Source of the DNA: Pseudochrobactrum kiredjianiae
GTDB lineage: Bacteria; Pseudomonadota; Alphaproteobacteria; Rhizobiales; Rhizobiaceae
NCBI RefSeq assembly: GCF_030362795.1
Contig: NZ_JAUCBM010000011.1
Coordinates: 32,079-96,078 of the forward strand
Direction of reading: 5' to 3'
Length of the DNA: 64,000 nt
Part shown: piece by piece, positions 19,748 through 28,308 of the stretch
How the letters are laid out: each line of letters begins with the position of its first letter
Position numbering within the stretch: position 1 is the first letter of the stretch
The notes under the pieces: model-generated
What the model saw: the letters and a program-made list of their open reading frames with translations, nothing else
Told to the model about the DNA's origin: nothing
Databases searched by the model: none
Translations under genes and position numbers: made by a program

Positions 19748-20941
19748 TTAGCTATTGCCACCGGCAGCCAGATAGCGTTCGGCCAGACGCGCCCACAACG
19801 CTGCGCCAACAGGCAGGTTCGCATCATTGAAGTTGTATTTCGGATTGTGCAACACGGCTGAATCCACGCCATTACCAAGGCGCAGGAAGCTGCCTGGCTT
19901 ATGCTGCAGGAAATAAGCGAAGTCTTCACTGCCCGGAATAAGCGGACAGGTTGAAACCTTGTCATCACCGATCAGCTCGCGCACAACTTCTGTCGCGAAA
20001 GTGGTTTCCGCATCAGAATTGACTACGACCGGATAGCCCAGCTCATATTTGATCTCAGCAGTCGCACCATAGGCCGCCACGTGCTGCTCCGTGAGTTCGC
20101 AAACACGCTTTTGCAACAGATCGCGCACGACAGGCGAGAAAGAGCGGATGCTCACGGCCAGATCAACATCATCCGGAATAACATTGGATGCTTCGCCGCC
20201 ATGGATAGCACCGACAGTGATAACCGCGGTTTCTGTCGGATCAATATTACGGGCAACAACAGTCTGCAAAGCCATCACCAGACTGCAGGCAACCATCACC
20301 GGATCAACGGTCAAATGCGGACGGGAGGCATGACCGCCTTTACCAATAACTTTAATATAGGCTGTGTCAGCCGCTGCCATGATCGGGCCTGAGCGGGTGA
20401 GAACTGTGCCTTCCGGTGCACCCGGATGATTGTGCAAGCCAAAAATCGCATCGCACGGGAAACGCTCGAACAGACCATCGGCGATCATCGCCTGCGCCCC
20501 GCTGATTTCACCGGCTTCTTCAGCTGGCTGGAAGACCAGTGTTACAGTGCCGTTGAAGTTTTTGGTACGCGCCAGATATTCCGCAGCACCCAGCAGCATG
20601 GTTGTGTGACCATCATGGCCGCAGGCATGCATTTTACCGGCCACCGTGCTTGCATAAGGCAGGCCGGTTTTTTCTAAGATCGGCAGGGCATCCATATCCG
20701 CACGGATCGCAACGCTGCGCCCGCCGGTGCCAACGGTCAGGCAAGCGACAACGCCATGACCACCAACATTGCGCGTGACGTCATAGCCCCAACTTTCCAG
20801 TTTATCTGCAACAAAAGCAGCGGTTTTTTCTTCTTCAAAAGAAAGCTCCGGATTAGCATGGAGATGATGGCGAATTTCTTCCAGCGCTTCACGGCGTGGT
20901 TCAAGATCGGCGAGACGGGCGAAATTATCGGACTGTGTCAT
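19748..20941 (-). CDS. M20D amidohydrolase (hippurate hydrolase / N-acyl-amino-acid deacylase type)
   Basis: A 397-residue metal-dependent amidohydrolase that removes N-acyl groups from amino acids or similar amides. The metal site is C107/H109 in MHACGHDGHTTM and E141-E142 in FQPAEEAG; IRADMDALPI and IGKGGHASRPH are the family's other landmarks. The length is standard for HipO/IAA-amino-acid hydrolase relatives. It is on the same strand as the ABC operon at 21074-23657, but a hairpin at 21038-21065 separates them, so it may have its own promoter or read-through expression. It is the natural partner for that importer. Confidence 0.93.
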   Translation of the reverse strand: MTQSDNFARLADLEPRREALEEIRHHLHANPELSFEEEKTAAFVADKLESWGYDVTRNVGGHGVVACLTVGTGGRSVAIRADMDALPILEKTGLPYASTVAGKMHACGHDGHTTMLLGAAEYLARTKNFNGTVTLVFQPAEEAGEISGAQAMIADGLFERFPCDAIFGLHNHPGAPEGTVLTRSGPIMAAADTAYIKVIGKGGHASRPHLTVDPVMVACSLVMALQTVVARNIDPTETAVITVGAIHGGEASNVIPDDVDLAVSIRSFSPVVRDLLQKRVCELTEQHVAAYGATAEIKYELGYPVVVNSDAETTFATEVVRELIGDDKVSTCPLIPGSEDFAYFLQHKPGSFLRLGNGVDSAVLHNPKYNFNDANLPVGAALWARLAERYLAAGGNS

Positions 20942-21037
20942 GGTCTGCTCCCGTTATAAGAACGGGATCTCCTGTAATGGTTATCGGCAGGCATGCTGCA
21001 TTGCGGTCAGAGACTCAAACTACTGCACTATATGCAA

Positions 21038-21065
21038 AACACGCCGGTTTTGTCTCCGGCGTGTT
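21038..21065 (-). terminator. Terminator after the second amino-acid ABC operon
   Basis: AACACGCCGG and CCGGCGTGTT form a perfect 10-bp stem around an 8-base loop; on the minus strand the stem is followed by TTTGCATA. It lies just after the ATPase stop and about 100 bases before the M20 gene start. Confidence 0.72.
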
Positions 21066-21073
21066 GTAAATTA

Positions 21074-21859
21074 TCAAATAAAGCGGCTGAGGAAACTGCG
21101 GGTGCGCGGATGCTGAGGATTTTCGATCACCTCTTGCGGTGTTCCCTCTTCAACCACTTTGCCGCCATCCATAAAGACCACACGGTCAGCCGCTTCACGG
21201 GCAAAGCCAATCTCGTGCGTGACCACGATCATCGTCTGCCCCTGATCGGCAAGGCTGCGCATCGTGGTCAGCACTTCACCCACCAGTTCCGGATCGAGTG
21301 CCGAGGTCGGTTCATCAAACAGGATCAGTTTCGGCTTCACAGCCAGTGCACGGGCAATCGCCACACGCTGCTGCTGACCACCGGAAAGCTGGCGCGGATA
21401 AGCATTGATCTTATGCGACATACCGACTTTAGCCAGCAGTTCCTTTGCCGTTGCAATAGCCTCACTTTTGCTATGACCATGAACGCCGACCGGCGCTTCA
21501 ATCACATTCTGCAAAACCGTCATATGCGGATAGAGATTGAACTGCTGAAACACCATGCCAATCTGGCTACGCTGTTTGGCGATAGCGCGGTCTGACAATG
21601 GCAGTAGCCGATCATTTTTATACCGATAACCGATTTGCTGTTCATCGACAAAGATCGACCCTTTGTCGATGGTTTCAAGCCGGTTGATACAGCGCAGGAA
21701 GGTCGATTTACCCGAGCCGGAAGGCCCGAGAATAACCACAACCTCACCGGAACGTACTTCCAGATCAATGCCGCGCAGCACTTCAATACCATGAAAAGCT
21801 TTATGCACATTATTGGCACGAACCAGAGGTTTTTGCATATTGGTTGTCTTATCCATCAT
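21074..21859 (-). CDS. Amino-acid ABC transporter ATP-binding protein
   Basis: A 261-residue GlnQ-type ATPase for the permease encoded upstream. Walker A is GPSGSGKST, the Q-loop FQQFNLYPHMTV, the signature LSGGQQQRV and Walker B LILFDEPTSALD. The ATG at 21859 overlaps the permease stop by 4 bases; tandem and downstream Met codons (M2, M8) are alternatives. It is last of the three-gene importer operon. Confidence 0.95.
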   Translation of the reverse strand: MMDKTTNMQKPLVRANNVHKAFHGIEVLRGIDLEVRSGEVVVILGPSGSGKSTFLRCINRLETIDKGSIFVDEQQIGYRYKNDRLLPLSDRAIAKQRSQIGMVFQQFNLYPHMTVLQNVIEAPVGVHGHSKSEAIATAKELLAKVGMSHKINAYPRQLSGGQQQRVAIARALAVKPKLILFDEPTSALDPELVGEVLTTMRSLADQGQTMIVVTHEIGFAREAADRVVFMDGGKVVEEGTPQEVIENPQHPRTRSFLSRFI

Positions 21860-22776
21860 GCATTCTCCTGTGCCGGTACGGCAGGGGCTTCATCCTTGGT
21901 AGCATCACCGCGCTCACCACGATTATAGTGGCGTTCAATCGCACTTTGCCCGATATTCAGCACTGTTGTGATCAGCAAATACCAGATAACTGCAACCATC
22001 AGCATCGGAATAACTTCGAATGTGCGGTTATAGATCGACTGGACGGAATAGAGCAGATCAGCCATCGCGATCACACTGACAAGCGATGTCGCTTTGATCA
22101 TGCTGATCAACTGGTTACCTGTTGGCGGCACTATCGACCGCATTGCCTGCGGAATAATCACACGACGCAAAGCGCGTGCCCGTGTCATACCAAAGGCTGC
22201 AGCGGTTTCGCCCTGTCCTTTATCGACAGACAACAGACCGCCACGAATAATCTCCGCCATATAGGCGGCTTCGTTCAAAGCCAGACCAACAATCGCCGCC
22301 GTCAGCGGTGTAATAATGTCATTGGTGTTCCAGCTGATTAGTGTCGGACCAAAAGGAATGGCCAGAGAGATTTTCGGGAACAATGTCGAAAGATTGTACC
22401 AGAAGATCAGCTGCACCAGCAAAGGGGTGCCACGGAAGAACCAGATGAACAGGTTAGAAAGCGAGCTTGCGAGCCTGTCCTGCGACATACGGGCAATCGC
22501 CAGAATAAGACCGAGCGCGACACCAATAATCATCGCAATAACAGTCAGGCCGAGCGTAATTGTCAGCCCTTCCATCACTGTCGGATCAAAGAAGTAAGCC
22601 GCGACAACCGGCCAGCCGAAATTCGGATTATTGGCGACAATAATACCGAAATCGAGTGCGACGCCGAGAATGACGACCCACAGGATCACCCGTCGCAGCG
22701 GAAAAGGCGGGCGCGCTCTAGCAACGTCGAAACGCTCGACGTCACCCGCAGCTGCACTGGGAACAGACGCGCTCAT
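21856..22776 (-). CDS. Amino-acid ABC transporter permease
   Basis: A 306-residue permease, longer than the HisM type because of an N-terminal cytoplasmic stretch (about 1-25) and a first span near 28-48. The inner-membrane coupling segment GETAAAFGMTRARALRR and VIIPQAMRSIVPPTGNQ is diagnostic. It is the only permease of the operon, so it presumably forms a homodimer. Both ends overlap neighbouring genes by 4 bases, showing tight translational coupling. Confidence 0.94.
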   Translation of the reverse strand: MSASVPSAAAGDVERFDVARARPPFPLRRVILWVVILGVALDFGIIVANNPNFGWPVVAAYFFDPTVMEGLTITLGLTVIAMIIGVALGLILAIARMSQDRLASSLSNLFIWFFRGTPLLVQLIFWYNLSTLFPKISLAIPFGPTLISWNTNDIITPLTAAIVGLALNEAAYMAEIIRGGLLSVDKGQGETAAAFGMTRARALRRVIIPQAMRSIVPPTGNQLISMIKATSLVSVIAMADLLYSVQSIYNRTFEVIPMLMVAVIWYLLITTVLNIGQSAIERHYNRGERGDATKDEAPAVPAQENA

Positions 22777-23657
22777 TGCGCGGTCTTTCCGGCCAGATTA
22801 ATGCCTGCTTTATCAATCATATTTTTTTCAAGACCCCACTTCTTCATGATGGTGGCATAGGTACCATTATCGATCAGAAGCTGAATACCATCGCGGAAGA
22901 CTTCACTCAGCGGAGAATCTTTCGGCAAAACGGCACCCTGATACAGGTCGTCAAAACCGTTTTTCTGTCCGGTTGCCGCAAGTTCCAGCTGGCCATTGGA
23001 CTGCTGAACAAAATAGGTCAGCGGTGCCTGCGAAGAGAAGAACGCATCAGCACGGTTGGAACGTACAGCCAGAATAGAGCTAGGCTGATCATTATAGGAC
23101 TGCACTTCGATCGGCTTACCGTCGGCAGTGCATTTCTCGTTCTGCTCTTTGATTACTTTTTCAGCGGAGCCACCGGCCATCACTGCAACGCGTTTGCCAC
23201 AAGCTGTATCCAGCGAAGTGATGCCTTCCGGATTGCCGTTTTTAACCGCGAAAACCACATATTCGCGAACCCAGTCAACAAAATCATTGGCACCTTGGCG
23301 CGACGGAAAATCACCGTTGGGGCCAAAGCCGAGCTGGTAACGTCCGGCGGAAATACCGCTGAGAACAGATGGAAGACCACTGACTGTGGAATGGGTGATC
23401 TTAATTCCCATCAGCTGTCCCAGTGCATCGGTCATATCAGCCGCTGCACCGTTGACTTCCTTACCATTGATAATCTGGTATGGCGGGAAAGAACCCGAAT
23501 TCGCATCATTAATAACACCGGCTTTGATGACGTCTTCCGGCAGACGAGCGCGCAGCGCCTCATTCAATGTCTGTTCCGGAATCTTCACAGTTTCAGCCAA
23601 AGCCTGTTGCGCAAAAACGCTGCCAAACACAGCAGCAGCCAGCATGGTCTTCTTCAT
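22773..23657 (-). CDS. Amino-acid ABC transporter periplasmic binding protein
   Basis: A 294-residue SBP_bac_3 protein with a Sec signal peptide (MKKTMLAAAVFGSVFAQQALA, cleavage after ALA). The binding fold is visible in INGKEVNGAAADMTDALG and GFGPNGDFPSRQGANDF; the latter departs from the usual GSMSIT-type pocket, so the ligand may be unusual. The Cys in DTACGKR and the Cys in NEKCTADG could form a disulphide. I chose the second in-frame ATG (23657) because GGGAG lies about 7 bases upstream of it; the one at 23663 abuts the ribosome-binding site. Confidence 0.92.
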   Translation of the reverse strand: MKKTMLAAAVFGSVFAQQALAETVKIPEQTLNEALRARLPEDVIKAGVINDANSGSFPPYQIINGKEVNGAAADMTDALGQLMGIKITHSTVSGLPSVLSGISAGRYQLGFGPNGDFPSRQGANDFVDWVREYVVFAVKNGNPEGITSLDTACGKRVAVMAGGSAEKVIKEQNEKCTADGKPIEVQSYNDQPSSILAVRSNRADAFFSSQAPLTYFVQQSNGQLELAATGQKNGFDDLYQGAVLPKDSPLSEVFRDGIQLLIDNGTYATIMKKWGLEKNMIDKAGINLAGKTAQ

Positions 23658-23677
23658 TCTCATTCTCCCAATAGTTC

Positions 23678-23778
23678 AGAGCACTTCCAGTTTGTCTTCA
23701 ATGATAGGAAATGCTCTATCTGTTTGTTTTGGCGCGTATCTTATCCGAAAACCGCTTACACTTTTCGGGATACGCTCT
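23678..23778. repeat. Mosaic palindromic intergenic repeat, copy 2
   Basis: A 101-bp element bounded by AGAGC on both strands. On the minus strand it starts AGAGCGTATCCCGAAAAGTG and forms a hairpin of ATCCCGAAAA and TTTTCGGAT-type arms within GTATC/GATAC. It matches the layout of copy 1 at 1971-2078, including AAAACAA followed by AGATAG. It fills most of the gap between the importer operon and the decarboxylase-like gene. Confidence 0.8.
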
Positions 23779-23789
23779 GGTAAGCGTTT

Positions 23790-24752
23790 TCACGCCTTGT
23801 TCGCATAAAACGGAAACAGGTCTTCAACGCTCAGCTTGCGTTGCAAGATGCCTTGCAGGTGCAGTTCTTCTGCAAAATCATTGATCATCGCCTCATTGGC
23901 CGCAATACCACTGACATTCCAGTCTTCCGGCAGATCCTGCGCACATTTCAGCAATTCATCGATCATCCATGGTGTGGTTTCAGCATATTTGCGGCGCTTG
24001 GCCGTCCACATACGCTGGCTCTCATCCAGCAGATCGCTCAGTTCCTGTGCAACCCACGGATGTTCTGCCAGAATTTCCGGCTTGATACCCATCAGATGCA
24101 TGCCCGGCACATATCCGACATCATTGAAATAATTCAGCTCTGCACTGCGAAAATCAGGCAGAACCTGTCGAAAACCTGCATTCTTGCCAAAATAACCATC
24201 CGGCATAAAAGGCGTGAACACGGCATCCAACACACCTTCACGCAAGGCCTCCATCATTGGCTGCTCACCCGGCATGGCTTCAATCCGGCCTTCACGGCCA
24301 AAACCATCCAGACGATCGGTGATCGGATGCGCGGCGGTCAAACGTCCTGCATACCAATAGGCATCTTCAACACCAACACCATGACGGCGCAGCGCAGCTC
24401 TTGTCCATGTATTACCGGAATCACGCCAGCCGGTTACACCGATTTTCTTGCCAGCCAGTTGCTCAAAACTGGTGATACCACTGTCGTTACTGGTAATGAC
24501 ACAGCGATGACGAAAGCCGCGCATGATGAAATTCGGAATTCCGACAATGCTGGTATCGCCTTCATCACGCAATGAAACATAGCGGCTGAACGACATTTCC
24601 GAAGCTTCATGCGCTTCATCCTCACCCGGATCGGAAACCAGTGTGCCGACACGATCAACAATCACATCAAGCTTTTCCGAACGAATATCGCCAAGTGCCA
24701 GCGGTGTCAGATAATCCCAGTCACGTACAGCGATACGCAGTTTAACCGTCAT
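23790..24752 (-). CDS. 4,5-dihydroxyphthalate decarboxylase-like protein
   Basis: A 320-residue protein with a periplasmic-binding-protein fold but no signal peptide, resembling Pht5-type 4,5-dihydroxyphthalate decarboxylases. Landmarks are EASEMSFSRYVSLRDEGD, IPNFIMRGFRHRCVI and LAGKKIGVTGWRDSGN. I chose the ATG at 24752 because GAGGGA lies 7 bases upstream and homology (LRIAVRDWDY) begins at once. No phthalate-pathway oxygenases or dehydrogenases are nearby, so the substrate is open; it may decarboxylate another aromatic acid or be a cytosolic solute-binding relative. It is divergent from a MocR regulator. Confidence 0.75.
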   Translation of the reverse strand: MTVKLRIAVRDWDYLTPLALGDIRSEKLDVIVDRVGTLVSDPGEDEAHEASEMSFSRYVSLRDEGDTSIVGIPNFIMRGFRHRCVITSNDSGITSFEQLAGKKIGVTGWRDSGNTWTRAALRRHGVGVEDAYWYAGRLTAAHPITDRLDGFGREGRIEAMPGEQPMMEALREGVLDAVFTPFMPDGYFGKNAGFRQVLPDFRSAELNYFNDVGYVPGMHLMGIKPEILAEHPWVAQELSDLLDESQRMWTAKRRKYAETTPWMIDELLKCAQDLPEDWNVSGIAANEAMINDFAEELHLQGILQRKLSVEDLFPFYANKA

Positions 24753-24791
24753 AAACAGTCCCTCAAAATTTCCTCTGTACAAATGAGGTTA

Positions 24792-24837
24792 AATGTTCAA
24801 ATTAAACTGATCAAATGTTATTATGTTACTGAACATT
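24792..24837. promoter_or_regulatory. Candidate MocR operator in the divergent promoter
   Basis: The arms AATGTTCA (24792-24799) and TGAACATT (24830-24837) form an inverted repeat with a 30-base centre that also holds AAATGTTA and TATGTTAC. This AT-rich stretch lies between the decarboxylase-like gene and the MocR gene. MocR proteins often bind repeated half-sites near their own promoter; binding here is inference. Confidence 0.4.
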
Positions 24838-24854
24838 AAATCGGATAATGAGCT

Positions 24855-26186
24855 ATGGTGCCTGATTTTTCCAGCGCGTGGTTTGCCAACCACCTCGAAG
24901 ACCGCACAATGCGTGGTATTGCCCGCGATATGGCCGGCCTTATCAGACGCGGCACATTGCCTGTCGGCACCAAATTACCGCCAATCCGTGATCTGGCCTA
25001 TGTGCTGGGGATCAGCCCTGCCACGATCTCTGAAGCGCTGAGCGAATTACGCAAACTCAAAATTATTAATGGCAAAGGACGAAACGGCACTTGGGTCAGC
25101 GGCGATCATTTTGCGGCTAAACCTGCACGTTTGATGAGCTTCGGCAATTACGGTGACGATGTACTGGATCTCTCGATGGCGATTCCGGATACGGCATTAC
25201 TGCCATCTCTGGAACTGGCACTCCGCCATGGCGCACAGGCGGAAGGCCTCAATAGCTATCAGCGCGTTCGCATATTACCGGAACTTGAAGAGGCTGTACG
25301 CCGCGACTGGCCTTATGAACCTGAAGCTTTTCTCGCGACCAATGGCGGCTATAATGCCACTTACACGCTGATCCACGCCCTCTTAACGCCTGGCGCATCA
25401 ATTGCGATTGAAGATCCGACAGCCATGCGTCTCCTTGATATTATTGAGGATTTTGGCGCGAAGATCATCCCTGTACACTGTGACGATCAGGGGCCTCTGC
25501 CCTCTTCCCTTGCGGCAGCCCTTGAAAAGAAACCGGCAGCCTTTTTGTTCCAGCCGCGCGTGCATTCCGTGACCAGCCATTGCATGAGCAAAGAACGCCT
25601 GATGGCGCTGGGCGATGTGCTTGAAGGCCACGACACATTGATTATCGAAGATGACGGCGTTGCCGATATCGCCGCATCCCCTCGCCAGACACTCGGCGCA
25701 CGTTTCCCTGACCGCGTGGTGCATATTCTTTCTTATTCCAAGACATTGGGGCCGGATTTACGTCTGGCTGTGCTTTCCGGCTCTGCCAGCCTTGTGGAGC
25801 AAATTCAGTCTTATCGAAGTTTCAGTTCGGGCTGGACAAGTCGCATCCTGCAATCTGCGGTGGCATGGCTGCTCAAAGATGACGCAACACAAAGCAGTCT
25901 GGAACAGGCGCGGCAGATTTACCAGCAACGCGCACGCAATTTTCAGCAGGCACTGGCCGCTCATGGCAAAAAAATACCGGATAACCACGGCCTATGCTGT
26001 TTTATGCCGGTGGAATCCGAGCAATTCGCGCTGATCACATTGGCAGCACGCAATATTGCTGTCGCACCGGGTTCCAAATTCTCAGTCCGGCCACTGCCTG
26101 CCGTGCGCATTGCAACCAGCACGTTACAGGATCATCAGGTAGAAAATGTTGCTCATGCAGCATTTCTTGCAAGCTACCCAAGATAG
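24855..26186 (+). CDS. MocR-type (GntR/aminotransferase) transcriptional regulator
   Basis: A 443-residue regulator with an N-terminal GntR winged helix (about 15-85: LPVGTKLPPIRDLAYVLGIS and ATISEALSELRKL) joined to a fold-type I aminotransferase domain. The expected PLP-binding lysine is K296 in ILSYSKTLGP, and IIEDDGVADI is the Asp strand that holds the cofactor. MocR proteins use PLP or PLP-amino-acid adducts as signals. It is divergent from the decarboxylase-like gene, its likely target. Confidence 0.93.
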   Translation: MVPDFSSAWFANHLEDRTMRGIARDMAGLIRRGTLPVGTKLPPIRDLAYVLGISPATISEALSELRKLKIINGKGRNGTWVSGDHFAAKPARLMSFGNYGDDVLDLSMAIPDTALLPSLELALRHGAQAEGLNSYQRVRILPELEEAVRRDWPYEPEAFLATNGGYNATYTLIHALLTPGASIAIEDPTAMRLLDIIEDFGAKIIPVHCDDQGPLPSSLAAALEKKPAAFLFQPRVHSVTSHCMSKERLMALGDVLEGHDTLIIEDDGVADIAASPRQTLGARFPDRVVHILSYSKTLGPDLRLAVLSGSASLVEQIQSYRSFSSGWTSRILQSAVAWLLKDDATQSSLEQARQIYQQRARNFQQALAAHGKKIPDNHGLCCFMPVESEQFALITLAARNIAVAPGSKFSVRPLPAVRIATSTLQDHQVENVAHAAFLASYPR

Positions 26187-26220
26187 CAAGCCTTCACCAT
26201 GTCAGAAAATGCGATGCGCC

Positions 26221-27000
26221 TTAATCATCCTCCCCCGGATCGAAAAAGGTTCGCGCCGCATCGACTAGTAAGGGCGCGATTTCTTTGCGCACCCGCTCTA
26301 CAGACCAATCCGCCATAGAAACTGAACAGTGAATGGCTGCACGCGCCTTACCGTTTGATGCTTTAATCGGCGCGGCTATACCGATTTCATTGAGCAATAT
26401 TTCCTGAAACGACAAAGCAAATCCGTCCTGTCGTGCCTGTTCAACCAGCTCAGCAATTTCACCACGATCTGTCGTTGTACGCGGCGTATATTCTGCCACA
26501 GGCCAGTTCTGTACAGCGTTTTGCCGTGCTTCCACATCCCAAGTTGAGAGAATTGCACGCCCGCCCGATGTATTCAATGCAGGATGCGTACGGCCAACCA
26601 ATGTGCCCTCAAAATTCGTCCGCTGCACCGGTAAACGCACGGAATAAATAATTGATGTATCGCAAATTTCCGCAAGGTTGAAGGACTGCCCGATTTGTTG
26701 CTGAAGCGCAAAAAGACGCGGCATTACCTGCGATGTCAATGGCTCAGCAATGTAATGGGCATAGGCCATATGGAGCCATTGATTAGACAAGCGGTAACGC
26801 CTGCTACGGCTATCACGATTAAGCATCCCTTCCGAATATAGGGTCGCTAAAATTCGCTGAATACTGCTTTTTTCAATCCCCGTTTTGCGCACAAGATCAG
26901 AGATTCCCAAAACAGCATTCTCCTCATCGAAAGCTTTCAACAGAGTGACGGCTTTCACTAAAGAACTGATAATTAAAGGGTTTCTTTCGCTTTCGCTCAA
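26221..27000 (-). CDS. IclR-family transcriptional regulator
   Basis: A 259-residue regulator with an N-terminal winged helix (LVKAVTLLKAFDEENAVLG, then KTGIEKSSIQRILATLYSEG) and the IclR effector domain (about 90-255, containing HPALNTSGGRAILS and SFQEILLNEIGIAAPI). It is divergent from the Dpp-type operon that starts at 27391, with palindromes between them, so it is the likely regulator of that operon. The effector is unknown. Confidence 0.92.
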   Translation of the reverse strand: MSESERNPLIISSLVKAVTLLKAFDEENAVLGISDLVRKTGIEKSSIQRILATLYSEGMLNRDSRSRRYRLSNQWLHMAYAHYIAEPLTSQVMPRLFALQQQIGQSFNLAEICDTSIIYSVRLPVQRTNFEGTLVGRTHPALNTSGGRAILSTWDVEARQNAVQNWPVAEYTPRTTTDRGEIAELVEQARQDGFALSFQEILLNEIGIAAPIKASNGKARAAIHCSVSMADWSVERVRKEIAPLLVDAARTFFDPGEDD

Positions 27001-27074
27001 TGTGGCACTCCAATGACAAAAAACTCTTGACGCAGAAGAGAAAACTATGCTTCGTTATTAACATGCGATCACAA

Positions 27075-27086
27075 GTATTGCAATAC
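27075..27086. promoter_or_regulatory. Perfect palindrome, candidate IclR operator
   Basis: GTATTGCAATAC is a perfect 12-bp palindrome about 75 bases upstream of the IclR start, so it could mediate autoregulation. It shares the GTATTGC half-site with a second site at 27221. Confidence 0.5.
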
Positions 27087-27214
27087 GATACAAATGGGGA
27101 AATCAATGAAAATACAAAAAATCTTCGCTGAGCGTTTTGGCATCAAAAATATGCTGGCCGCAGACATTTATTAATTCAGCATTGGCATGACTGGCTGAAT
27201 ATTATTGCTGCTGA

Positions 27215-27225
27215 AATACCGTATT
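27215..27225. promoter_or_regulatory. Second palindrome, candidate IclR operator
   Basis: AATACCGTATT has 5-bp arms around one base and continues as GTATTGC, the same half-site as the palindrome at 27075. It lies about 165 bases before the permease operon. Confidence 0.4.
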
Positions 27226-27390
27226 GCGCATAGCATTATCCGCTCAGACAGCAACAATTGACGGACAGGGCGAACGCTTTAATCGGGCTAATACGAACCG
27301 ATAAAGCACGGACAAAACGCCCAATCATGCTTTGTCCTGCCGGCACCAGCCATAATTTCATATCCTGAAACGATTTCGACGGAGCAAAAC

Positions 27391-28308
27391 TTGCTTGGTT
27401 TCATCCTCAAGCGGCTCAGCCTCGCCTTTCTGGTCGCGCTGACTGTATCTTTCATCAGCTTCTGTTTGCTTTATCTCAGCGGCGATCCGGCAACTGCTAT
27501 CGCTGGCGAAGGCGCGAGTGCGCAGGACATTCAGACAATCCGTGAATTTTATGGCTTTGATCGGCCTATGATGATTCAATATGCGGACTGGCTTTGGAGT
27601 GCCGCCCATTTCAATTTTGGCCAGAGCTATTATTTCAAACTTCCGGTCGCTGATCTCATTTCAAGCCGTCTGGGCGTAACAATGCGCCTTGGCCTGACAG
27701 CCATTGTTTTTGCACTACTTGTCGCCGTGCCGCTTGGTGTACTTGCTGCCAAACGCCCGAACTCGCTGACAGACAAGCTGGCTCTGTTTGTCTCTGTCGC
27801 CGGACAGGCAATGCCAAGCTTCTGGTTTGCTCTTGTCTTGATCTCTGTTTTCTCCATTGATCTCGGCTGGTTGCCTGCTTCAGGTTCCAAGACTTGGCAG
27901 CACTTCATCCTGCCAACTATTGTCCTCGGCTATTATGCCATGCCCGCAATTATGCGGCTGACACGCGCCGGTATGCTTGAGGTTTTGTCGTCAGATTATA
28001 TCCGCACCGCTCGCGCCAAAGGCTCGTCCGAATGGCGGGTGCTGTTCACTCATGCCCTGCGCAATGCCATCATCCCGGTTGTGTCGCTATCCGCTGTGCA
28101 GATGGGCTTCATGCTCGGTGGTTCCATTGTTGTTGAATCCGTCTTCGCTATGCCGGGTGCAGGACTGCTCGCATGGGAGTCGATCACACGTAATGACCTG
28201 CCAACAGTTCAGGCACTGATCCTGCTGTTTTCCATGTTTTATATCGTCTTTACGCTGCTCGCCGACATCATGAATGCCTGGCTTGATCCACGTATGAGGA
28301 CCTCATGA
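27391..28308 (+). CDS. Peptide ABC transporter permease, DppB-like
   Basis: A 305-residue inner-membrane permease with six expected spans. The start MLGFILKRLSLAFLVAL is the typical DppB N-terminus, the membrane-coupling loop is DYIRTARAKGSSEWRVLF, and the C-terminus NAWLDPRMR is canonical. The start codon is TTG at 27391 with GGAG about 8 bases upstream; no ATG fits the homology. It is the first gene of the operon through to 36970, and its stop overlaps the next gene by 4 bases. Confidence 0.94.
   Translation: MLGFILKRLSLAFLVALTVSFISFCLLYLSGDPATAIAGEGASAQDIQTIREFYGFDRPMMIQYADWLWSAAHFNFGQSYYFKLPVADLISSRLGVTMRLGLTAIVFALLVAVPLGVLAAKRPNSLTDKLALFVSVAGQAMPSFWFALVLISVFSIDLGWLPASGSKTWQHFILPTIVLGYYAMPAIMRLTRAGMLEVLSSDYIRTARAKGSSEWRVLFTHALRNAIIPVVSLSAVQMGFMLGGSIVVESVFAMPGAGLLAWESITRNDLPTVQALILLFSMFYIVFTLLADIMNAWLDPRMRTS

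Larger units (their letters stand above)
27001..27390. other. 390-bp divergent intergenic region
   Basis: No gene is seen here. It separates the IclR gene from the permease operon and holds two short palindromes (27075-27086 and 27215-27225). The region next to the IclR gene is AT-rich, as expected for promoters. GGAG at about 27381 provides the ribosome-binding site for the TTG start at 27391. Confidence 0.7.

Noticed and set aside
22776..23783. Long open frame (335 codons) on the plus strand opposite the second binding-protein gene and repeat copy 2
   Set aside because: It mirrors a clear binding-protein gene, has no recognisable protein features and runs through the dispersed repeat.
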